NCBI GenBank assembly: GCA_943331855.1
Contig: CALQNE010000171.1
Span: forward strand, 1-7,763
Origin: Bordetella parapertussis
GTDB taxonomy: Bacteria > Pseudomonadota > Gammaproteobacteria > Burkholderiales > Burkholderiaceae_B
Reading direction: 5' to 3'
DNA length: 7,763 nt
Each line of letters begins with the position of its first letter. The first letter of the stretch is position 1. Position numbers and translations under genes: made by a program. Positions 1-4,834 of the stretch are shown here, in pieces. Below the pieces are notes generated by a model, which saw nothing but the letters and a program-made list of their open reading frames with translations, was not told the origin of the DNA and did not search any database.

Positions 1-299
1 AGGCGTGCCCAGCGCGAACGCGTTCTAGCCAAGGCGTAGGCACACGGCACGCCAACAACAATCGTGATCAATACACACACGCTTGCGATCATCAGCGACC
101 ACATGACCGTGTCACCGTAGCCTTCCCACACCTGCTCAAGCCATCGCGTGGTCAACCCACTCGCCAAACCCTGTGAATAATTATTCACGAGCCCTGCGGT
201 GACCGACAAGGCCATCGGTATCAGCATAAACAACGTCACTAGCAGCGTGAGTATTGCAAGCACGAACGGGAAGCGCTGACTCGCACGAATATGCTTCAT
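1..299 (-). CDS. ABC transporter permease, second subunit (5' part only, runs off left edge)
   Basis: This is an inner-membrane permease of a binding-protein-dependent importer, pairing with the permease encoded just upstream. The open frame starts with ATG at 297-299, runs without a stop to the window edge and gives 99 residues beginning MKHIRASQRFPFVLAIL. A hydrophobic segment at about residues 10-33 fits TM1. A periplasmic loop with a Gln/Gly/Trp-containing stretch follows, then a second membrane segment at about residues 66-90 that ends in the cytoplasmic ALARTRSRWAR. This is the N-terminal layout of PotC/PhnV/FbpB-type permeases. The EAA loop would lie outside the window. Only 3 nt separate it from the preceding permease stop codon, so the two are translationally coupled. 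The ATPase subunit is not in the window and probably lies further left. The family is fairly sure; the substrate is not shown by the sequence. Confidence 0.85.
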   Translation of the reverse strand, partial: MKHIRASQRFPFVLAILTLLVTLFMLIPMALSVTAGLVNNYSQGLASGLTTRWLEQVWEGYGDTVMWSLMIASVCVLITIVVGVPCAYALARTRSRWAR

Positions 300-302
300 A
301 TC

Positions 303-1112
303 TTAGATCACCGCCGTCGGCGAGTTTGAGTAACGTCTCGCAAAATACATCACAAGCCAGGTCACAAGGCCTAGAGCAATCGATAGTGAAGCAGCGAGTG
401 CAAAATTGGCGTAATTTGTGAATTCACTATAGATCGTGATCGGTAACACTTCAAATTTAGTTGCCAGCGTGAACGCAGTACCAAAGGCACCCATTGACGT
501 TGCAAAGACGATTGCAGCGCAGGCAAGCGTTGTTGGCGCAAGTTCAGGAATCCAGACATCACGCAAGATCGCATACCGCGAAGCACCCATCGTTCTGGCT
601 GCCTCTTCAAGTGCCAGATCCATTTTTTCAGCAGCAGCGGTATACGTCGCGATTGCACGTGGCAAGGAAAAATACAGATAAGCTAAAAACAGACCAGAAA
701 AACCATAGGCAAGTGTCAAACGACCCGCACCTAGCGCTTCAGAGACATCCGCAACCAAACCTTGACGGCCACCCAGCAAGATCATGAAAAAACCAATGAT
801 CACCCCCGGAAATGATAACGGTAAGGTTAAAAACGACAGCAGCACTTGCCGCCCAACAAACCGATAACGTGCAAAGAAAATACCGACGGCAGCGCCAAGC
901 ACAAGCGTTGCAAGGGTCACGATCAGTGATAAACCGACCGTGTTGATTAGGCTCAGCCAGTATTTTGAGTGTGTCAGGATTGCAAAATAAGTAGCCCACC
1001 CTTTCTGGGCAGGCAAGGCCACAAGCCACGCCATGGGTAATAACCAAAATGCAAAAAAAATGGCAACGACTGGCGTCAAGCACGCTAGTCGTTGCATTGA
1101 GAGTGTTGCCAC
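303..1112 (-). CDS. ABC transporter permease, first subunit (phosphonate/polyamine/Fe3+-type)
   Basis: A 269-residue inner-membrane permease with about six hydrophobic segments: TM1 at about 11-33, then about 55-80, 90-115, 133-152, 195-218 and 236-258. The cytoplasmic EAA motif that contacts the ATPase is clear at residues 169-192 (EEAARTMGASRYAILRDVWI). This places it in the BPD_transp_1 family, in the group of PotB, FbpB and the 2-aminoethylphosphonate permease PhnU. The start is GTG at 1110-1112; an in-frame TAA 15 nt upstream rules out a longer protein. A second candidate is the ATG at 1095-1097 (residue 6). Neither has a good Shine-Dalgarno, which suggests coupling to the binding-protein gene, whose stop lies 30 nt upstream. 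That gap contains a small hairpin (CCACG, AA, CGTGG) reaching into the GTG codon. It is followed 3 nt later by the second permease. Substrate specificity is inferred only from context. Confidence 0.9.
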   Translation of the reverse strand: MATLSMQRLACLTPVVAIFFAFWLLPMAWLVALPAQKGWATYFAILTHSKYWLSLINTVGLSLIVTLATLVLGAAVGIFFARYRFVGRQVLLSFLTLPLSFPGVIIGFFMILLGGRQGLVADVSEALGAGRLTLAYGFSGLFLAYLYFSLPRAIATYTAAAEKMDLALEEAARTMGASRYAILRDVWIPELAPTTLACAAIVFATSMGAFGTAFTLATKFEVLPITIYSEFTNYANFALAASLSIALGLVTWLVMYFARRYSNSPTAVI

Positions 1113-1142
1113 GTTCGTGGAGCAGCTTTAGTGGTGAGCCTA

Positions 1143-2153
1143 CTATTGAACGTCTTTTAAATAACGATCTGAAAAGGCCTTTTGCACTTTTGCCATCTGA
1201 CCATAGTCAACCGTTTTTGCACGCGCATAATCAGTCGCGGGTAAGAAGCGGGCTTGCACGTCAGCCGGCACTGCCGAAGCCCGTACCGGGCGTAGATAGG
1301 CATTTGCCCAAAGTGCTTGGCCCTCGTCTGACAACACGAAATCGAGTACTTTCTTCCCATTTTCGGCATTCGGTCCCTTGTTCACTAAACTCATCACGTA
1401 GGGCACTACCAACGTGCCCTCACTTGGGATCACGAAGGCCACGTTCGCTTTGTCTTTGTATTTGGCGCGATACGCATTGAAATCGTAGTCAAGCAAGATT
1501 GCAATCTCACCCGACAAAACACGTGCGTACGAGGTTTGCTTAGGTACGATTGGTTCATTTTTTTTCAGTGCAGTGAAATATTCAATGGCAGGGCCAAAAT
1601 TATCAAGCGACCCGCCACGCGCCTGATTAATAGCCACAGCGCCGACATAGCCCACAAAAGCCGACGCAGGGTCCAAATAACCAATCAAGCCTTTGTATTC
1701 AGGTTTGAGCAAATCAGCCCATGATTGGGGGATCGCCTTTCCTTTGAGAGCATCGACGTTGACCATCAAGCCCAAAGTCCCTGAATGAATCGTAAACCAG
1801 TTGCCCGCCGGATCTTTTAGACTGTCGGGAATATCGTTCCAGGCGGCCGGCTTGAAAGGCGCGACCACACCGTCTGCAGCGGCCTGAATACCAAAGGTTA
1901 CGCCCAGGTAAGTGACGTCAGCAACGGGGCTGCCTTTTTCGGCTACGAGTTGTGCGAGTGCTTGACCAGAATTTTTATTGTCAGGCGGGACAGTAATCCC
2001 CGTTTTAGCCTTAATCGCGCGCAGTTGCGAGCCCCAATCGGCCCATTCTGGGGGACAGTTATAGCAAATCGCCGATTGTGCGCCTGCCACTGTTGAAGCT
2101 AACGCAAGTGCAAGAGCTCCAGCACGCAATAGCTGTTGAAATAAAGTTTTCAC
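1143..2153 (-). CDS. Periplasmic substrate-binding protein of ABC importer, probably phosphonate or organophosphate
   Basis: A 336-residue extracellular solute-binding protein (SBP_bac_1-like fold, as in iron, spermidine and 2-aminoethylphosphonate binding proteins). The N-terminus is a classical signal peptide: basic VKTLFQQLLRAG, then a Leu/Ala core, then an AGA|QSA-type cleavage site near residue 26. The mature protein opens with CYNCPPEW, two close cysteines. Family-like stretches follow: GQALAQLVAE, a SGTLGLMVNVDAL segment, SWADLLKPEYKG, YLDPASAFVGYVGA and LLDYDFNAYRAKY. A longer frame to 2219 exists. The GTG at 2151-2153 is preferred because it has a GAGGA ribosome-binding site 8 nt upstream and places the signal peptide exactly at the N-terminus. 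The usual length of PhnS-like proteins (about 340) agrees. It is first in the transporter operon. Neighbouring C-P lyase genes make phosphonates or phosphodiesters the likely ligand; an iron or polyamine ligand cannot be excluded. Confidence 0.85.
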   Translation of the reverse strand: MKTLFQQLLRAGALALALASTVAGAQSAICYNCPPEWADWGSQLRAIKAKTGITVPPDNKNSGQALAQLVAEKGSPVADVTYLGVTFGIQAAADGVVAPFKPAAWNDIPDSLKDPAGNWFTIHSGTLGLMVNVDALKGKAIPQSWADLLKPEYKGLIGYLDPASAFVGYVGAVAINQARGGSLDNFGPAIEYFTALKKNEPIVPKQTSYARVLSGEIAILLDYDFNAYRAKYKDKANVAFVIPSEGTLVVPYVMSLVNKGPNAENGKKVLDFVLSDEGQALWANAYLRPVRASAVPADVQARFLPATDYARAKTVDYGQMAKVQKAFSDRYLKDVQ

Positions 2154-2161
2154 GGTCAATA

Positions 2162-2166
2162 TCCTC
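2162..2166 (-). promoter_or_regulatory. Ribosome-binding site deciding the GTG start of the binding protein
   Basis: The minus strand reads GAGGA here, 8 nt before GTG at 2151-2153. It is the only good Shine-Dalgarno near the start. It argues against the longer reading frame whose first codon is at 2217-2219, which would add 22 residues before the signal peptide. Confidence 0.75.
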
Positions 2167-2230
2167 GATAATTGATTGTTACTAAAGAATGCAGCTTGCT
2201 TACGGTCAAACCAATGCAATGTGCCGGGTG

Positions 2231-2259
2231 CTTAGCGAGAACATGTTCGTCGGGCTAAG
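2231..2259. repeat. Nested inverted repeat in the leader of the transporter mRNA
   Basis: The outer arms are CTTAGC (2231-2236) and GCTAAG (2254-2259). Nested inside is the perfect 10-bp palindrome GAACATGTTC (2239-2248). Read as minus-strand RNA it can fold as CUUAG/CUAAG, then CGA/UCG, then GAA/UUC with a CAUG loop and small bulges. It lies just downstream of the predicted transcription start (about 2262) and about 80 nt before the GTG start. No U-run follows, so it is not an intrinsic terminator. It may be a 5' mRNA structure or an operator for a dimeric regulator. Confidence 0.5.
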
Positions 2260-2268
2260 ACAAAGTTT

Positions 2269-2302
2269 ATTATCCTTCAGAACCGTGACAAATGTATGAA
2301 CA
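2269..2302 (-). promoter_or_regulatory. Candidate Pho-box promoter of the ABC transporter operon
   Basis: On the minus strand, half-site TGTTCAT (2296-2302) is followed after 4 nt (ACAT) by TTGTCAC (2285-2291). That is two 7-mers in 11-bp register, matching CTGTCAT at 4 and 5 positions (6 if a final C is allowed in the second). Exactly 10 bp further is GATAAT (2269-2274), a good sigma70 -10 hexamer. A PhoB box replacing the -35 and lying 10 bp before the -10 is the known arrangement at PhoB-activated promoters. The predicted start is near 2262, giving a leader of about 110 nt. PhoB binding is inferred. Confidence 0.55.
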
Positions 2303-2344
2303 CAGTATCTTTGTTAACCATTTGCATATTTGCGTGAGTAAACG

Positions 2345-2383
2345 CTGTCATCAAAATCGAATATTGATCAAGTAACCTTTAAT
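2345..2383 (+). promoter_or_regulatory. Candidate Pho-type promoter of the small-protein gene
   Basis: A perfect PhoB half-site CTGTCAT (2345-2351) is followed after CAAA by a poor second repeat, ATCGAAT (2356-2362). A -10-like TTTAAT lies at 2378-2383, 15 bp further rather than the expected 10. The block TGTCATCAAAAT (2346-2357) and the later CCTTTAAT (2376-2383) recur in the phnG promoter, which supports a shared regulator. An alternative -10 is CATAAT at 2390-2395. This is weaker than the other Pho-box candidates here. Confidence 0.4.
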
Positions 2384-2442
2384 TCGCATCATAATTGCGG
2401 CATTGCAACATTCGCAGCGCCCAATTTCTCATGGAGTTAATG

Positions 2443-2703
2443 ATGAACGTTAAAAAACAATGGTTGAACTATTGTTCGGGCCGGGTCAATGAGTCAACGC
2501 AAGACGACTGGAACAACTTTGTTCTAAAACTATTTTCAAAATGGCAAGCACAGCAGCTCAAGCAGGATCAAAGTCGCCCACAGAAAACAGGAAACGATTT
2601 ACTTGCCTACGCTGCCACACATTACAGTTTTGAACATTTCATTCAGGGTAGCCAAATTTATCAAGAGCTACTCGTTCTAGAGCCAAATCGTCACGACACC
2701 TAA
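2443..2703 (+). CDS. Small protein of unknown function (86 aa)
   Basis: I do not recognise this protein. The start is taken as the second ATG of the ATGATG pair (2443-2445) because GGAG at 2433-2436 sits 6 nt before it; the ATG at 2440 is an equal alternative. The frame is open further upstream, but no ribosome-binding site supports a longer protein. The product is hydrophilic, with no signal peptide or membrane segment. It is rich in Gln, Asn, Lys and aromatic residues (three Trp in the first half) and probably helical. The C-terminal stretch with YQELLVLEPN looks like the end of a TPR-type helix, but no full repeat is visible. It lies 77 nt before the glycosyltransferase gene, on the same strand, and behind its own candidate Pho-type promoter. 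A role in the phosphate-starvation response or in partnership with the glycosyltransferase is inferred from position only. Confidence 0.6.
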   Translation: MNVKKQWLNYCSGRVNESTQDDWNNFVLKLFSKWQAQQLKQDQSRPQKTGNDLLAYAATHYSFEHFIQGSQIYQELLVLEPNRHDT

Positions 2704-2716
2704 CCACGTTGCTCTG

Positions 2717-2772
2717 ACTTCACCAAATTGTCAATTTTTAGTCATCACCCAGTCATTAAATAGGATGAATAT
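2717..2772 (+). promoter_or_regulatory. Tandem Pho-box promoter of the glycosyltransferase gene
   Basis: Half-sites in exact 11-bp steps: ACTTCAC (2717-2723, weak), TTGTCAA (2728-2734), TAGTCAT (2739-2745) and CAGTCAT (2750-2756). The 4-nt spacers are CAAA, TTTT and CACC. Matches to CTGTCAT are about 3-4, 5, 5 and 6 of 7. Ten bp after the last half-site lies GAATAT (2767-2772), a mediocre -10 hexamer, and then 8 nt to the ATG. This is the PhoB array geometry. With this -10 the transcript would begin at or next to the start codon. Confidence 0.65.
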
Positions 2773-2775
2773 CCT
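2762..2775 (+). repeat. Short inverted repeat just before the glycosyltransferase start
   Basis: AGGAT (2762-2766) and ATCCT (2771-2775) form a 5-bp stem with a GAAT loop, ending 5 nt before the ATG at 2781. It spans the predicted -10 element and contains the only AGGA near the start. If the mRNA starts upstream, the hairpin would hide that AGGA. A chance repeat of this size is plausible. Confidence 0.3.
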
Positions 2776-2780
2776 TTGCA

Positions 2781-3932
2781 ATGGACAAAATAATTGACTT
2801 CGTTTATTTCAATGCCGGCGGCGGCCATCGTGCGGCAGCGCTTGCGCTTCAACAGGCGATTGAATTTGAACGTCGCCCGTGGCGTGTGCGGCTAGTGAAT
2901 CTATTTGAAGTCTTGGATCCCGAAGCAAGTTTTAATAAAGTAATGCGGTGTGCGCCCGAGGATCTTTACAACTTTCGGTTGCGCCATGGCTTGACGCTTG
3001 GATTATCAACCGAGTTAAAAGTATTTCAGGCCATGATCAAAATGGGCCATAGTGCGATGCTACGTAAGTTAGAGGCGCATTGGCTTGCAACAAAGCCCGA
3101 TCATGTGGTTTCACTCGTGCCGAATTTTAATAAAGCACTTTACGAATCGGTCACTAACACTCTACCTAATGTACCGTTCGTGACAGTCTTAACCGATATG
3201 GCAGACTATCCTCCGCACTTTTGGATTGAGCCCAATCAAGCGCAACACATTGTGTGCGGCACGCCTCATGCCTTTGAACAAGCCCGCGCGGCTGGCTATA
3301 AAGACGATCAAATTTCGCTTACATCCGGAATGATCTTGCGGCCCGCCTTTTACGAACACTCAACCATCGACCGCGACACTGAGTGCCTCGAACTTGGGCT
3401 TGATCCAACGAAACCCACTGGTATTGTCATGTTTGGCGGACACGGCTCGACAGATATGTTGCGTATTGCCAAAGCGTTGACCGACATCCAACTCATCTTT
3501 ATTTGCGGGATGAATACAGCGCTTAGTAAAAAAATTGCCGCACTTAAACCCATTGCGCGTCACGTCGTGATTGGCTTCACCCAAAACATCAATCGCTACA
3601 TGCAACTCAGCGATTTCTTTATAGGTAAACCGGGACCAGGCAGCCTGAGCGAAGCCATTCATATGGGCTTACCCGTCATTACCTTCGGCAATGCCTGGAC
3701 CATGCCGCAAGAGCGCTACAACACCAACTGGGTGCGTGAACAAGGCGTAGGTATTGTGATACCGTCTTTACGCTCCATTCAAAAAGGCGTGTTGCTGATG
3801 CTTGAAAATTTGGCAACCTATCGTCAGACAGTGGCCAAAATCGAGAATCGGGCTGTTTTCGAAGTGACCGATATTTTAGAAAAGCTGATGAAACAATCAG
3901 ATATTAAAAGTGCAGCCGGCACGTTAAGCTGA
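2781..3932 (+). CDS. GT28 / MGDG-synthase-type diacylglycerol glycosyltransferase
   Basis: A 383-residue glycosyltransferase of GT-B fold. The N-terminal half matches the MGDG-synthase domain: the glycine loop YFNAGGGHRAAA (residues 9-20) at the acceptor side and TDMADYPPHFW further on. The C-terminal half matches the GT28 nucleotide-sugar domain: FGGHGS (218-223), a VVIGFTQNINRYM stretch, and the donor-binding signature IGKPGPGSLSEAIHMGLPVI (281-300) with Glu291. Relatives are plant/bacterial MGDG synthase, UgtP and MurG. It is expected to transfer glucose, galactose or glucuronate from a UDP-sugar to diacylglycerol at the inner face of the cytoplasmic membrane. The ATG at 2781 has no normal Shine-Dalgarno. 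A Pho-box array precedes it and its stop overlaps the convergent PlcP-like gene. The inferred role is making a phosphorus-free glycolipid from the diacylglycerol released by PlcP. The sugar donor cannot be read from the sequence. Confidence 0.82.
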   Translation: MDKIIDFVYFNAGGGHRAAALALQQAIEFERRPWRVRLVNLFEVLDPEASFNKVMRCAPEDLYNFRLRHGLTLGLSTELKVFQAMIKMGHSAMLRKLEAHWLATKPDHVVSLVPNFNKALYESVTNTLPNVPFVTVLTDMADYPPHFWIEPNQAQHIVCGTPHAFEQARAAGYKDDQISLTSGMILRPAFYEHSTIDRDTECLELGLDPTKPTGIVMFGGHGSTDMLRIAKALTDIQLIFICGMNTALSKKIAALKPIARHVVIGFTQNINRYMQLSDFFIGKPGPGSLSEAIHMGLPVITFGNAWTMPQERYNTNWVREQGVGIVIPSLRSIQKGVLLMLENLATYRQTVAKIENRAVFEVTDILEKLMKQSDIKSAAGTLS

Positions 3933-4739
3933 TACGGCCAAAGCCTCTTGCTCTGCCAGTGTCTCGTTCGTGCGATAGGGCCAATGAACAATTTTTAAAA
4001 CACCCTCTGACGTTTCGACAATCGCAGAGAGGCTTTCAACCCAGTCCCCATCGTTGCAATAAAGAATTCCGTCGATATCGCGAATCTCGGCCTTGTGAAT
4101 ATGGCCACACAACACCCCATCGTAGCCACGACGCCTTGCTTCGTTTGTCACAATATTTTCAAATTTTGTGATGAAAGACACTGCGTTTTTAACTTTATGC
4201 TTTAGAAATTGCGATAACGACCAATACGACAAACCCATTTTGTGTCGAAAGTGGTTAAACCAATTATTCATTTTCAAAATCGCCGTGTACATACTGTCAC
4301 CGGCATAGGCCAACCATTTTGCGTGCAGAATAATGCCGTCGAACAAGTCACCGTGCGTCACCCAAATCCGTCTGCCATCAAGCAATTGATGGGTGGCTTC
4401 ATCCACAATCTTGATATCGCCGAACGCCATTCCTAAAAACTGCCTAACCACTTCGTCGTGATTGCCCGCAATATAAGTGACGTGGGTACCTTTTCTTGAT
4501 TTGCGTAGAATTTTTTGAATCACATCGTTATGGCTTTGACGCCAATACCAACCCTTTTTAAGTTGCCAGCCGTCAATAATATCGCCAACAAGATACAACT
4601 GATCAGAGTCATTCCACTTTAAAAAATCTAAGAGATATTCGGCTTTGCAGCCTGGCGTACCGAGGTGAACATCCGAAATCCATATTGCACGATAGCGCTG
4701 GGGGGTTTGCTCTGGAATATCAAATTCAGCTGGCTTCAT
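3924..4739 (-). CDS. plcP: PlcP-like metallophosphoesterase (phospholipase C candidate, LpxH-related)
   Basis: A 271-residue calcineurin-like metallophosphoesterase with the complete di-metal site: ISDVHLG (Asp23, His25), VGDIIDGW (Asp53, Asp56), AGNHDE (Asn93, His94), THGD (His129) and CGHIHKAE (His213, His215). There is no signal peptide, so it is cytoplasmic or membrane-peripheral. Proteins of this type are often annotated UDP-2,3-diacylglucosamine diphosphatase. The WISDVHLGTPGCKAEYLL and GWYWRQSHNDV stretches and the extra length over LpxH (about 240) fit PlcP, which in phosphate-starved bacteria cleaves phosphatidylethanolamine, phosphatidylcholine or phosphatidylglycerol to diacylglycerol. 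The start at 4737-4739 is the only plausible initiator before the conserved domain. The gene faces the glycosyltransferase with a 9-bp 3' overlap (3924-3932), leaving no room for a terminator between them. A strong tandem Pho box lies directly upstream. PlcP is preferred over LpxH on context as well as motifs. Confidence 0.82.
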   Translation of the reverse strand: MKPAEFDIPEQTPQRYRAIWISDVHLGTPGCKAEYLLDFLKWNDSDQLYLVGDIIDGWQLKKGWYWRQSHNDVIQKILRKSRKGTHVTYIAGNHDEVVRQFLGMAFGDIKIVDEATHQLLDGRRIWVTHGDLFDGIILHAKWLAYAGDSMYTAILKMNNWFNHFRHKMGLSYWSLSQFLKHKVKNAVSFITKFENIVTNEARRRGYDGVLCGHIHKAEIRDIDGILYCNDGDWVESLSAIVETSEGVLKIVHWPYRTNETLAEQEALAVSA

Positions 4740-4747
4740 GGATTTCG

Positions 4748-4803
4748 ATTATGTTCCTGTAGTTTGACAAACTGATGGCTATCGTGTGACAAGACCATGA
4801 CAG
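4748..4803 (-). promoter_or_regulatory. Four-half-site Pho-box promoter of the plcP-like gene
   Basis: On the minus strand: CTGTCAT (4797-4803, perfect), TTGTCAC (4786-4792), TAGCCAT (4775-4781) and TTGTCAA (4764-4770). Every spacer is 4 nt, so all four lie in an 11-bp register. Exactly 10 bp after the last is CATAAT (4748-4753), five of six matches to TATAAT, then 8 nt (CGAAATCC) and the ATG. This is the best Pho box in the window. The -10 position predicts an mRNA with almost no leader. The only Shine-Dalgarno-like AGGAA (4754-4758) lies between box and -10, too far from the ATG for normal use. Confidence 0.75.
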
Positions 4804-4834
4804 ATAAAATAGCGATGATGTCGGGCATACCTCT

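Noticed and set aside
1049..1480. Plus-strand open frame of 143 codons
   Set aside because: It lies opposite the permease start and binding-protein C-terminus, both clearly coding on the minus strand.
2154..2219. Longer N-terminus for the binding protein (start at 2219)
   Set aside because: It would put 22 residues before an otherwise ideal signal peptide, and the GAGGA ribosome-binding site points to GTG at 2153.
2231..2259. Intrinsic terminator or LexA (SOS) box
   Set aside because: No U-run follows the hairpin. The palindrome GAAC-N2-GTTC has the wrong spacing for the GAAC-N4-GTTC box and the wrong sequence for the proteobacterial CTGT-N8-ACAG box.
2765..2797. Short upstream frame ATG AAT ATC overlapping the glycosyltransferase start
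   Set aside because: Only 10 codons, out of frame, with no ribosome-binding site; probably chance.
2781..3932. MurG of peptidoglycan synthesis
   Set aside because: The GT28 C-terminal domain is shared, but the N-terminal NAGGGHRAAA loop and TDMADYPPHFW region are of MGDG-synthase type, and no cell-wall genes are nearby.
3924..4739. LpxH (UDP-2,3-diacylglucosamine diphosphatase) of lipid A synthesis
   Set aside because: The motifs are shared, but the length, the GWYWRQSHNDV region, the facing glycosyltransferase and the strong Pho-box array fit PlcP better. Not fully excluded without an assay.
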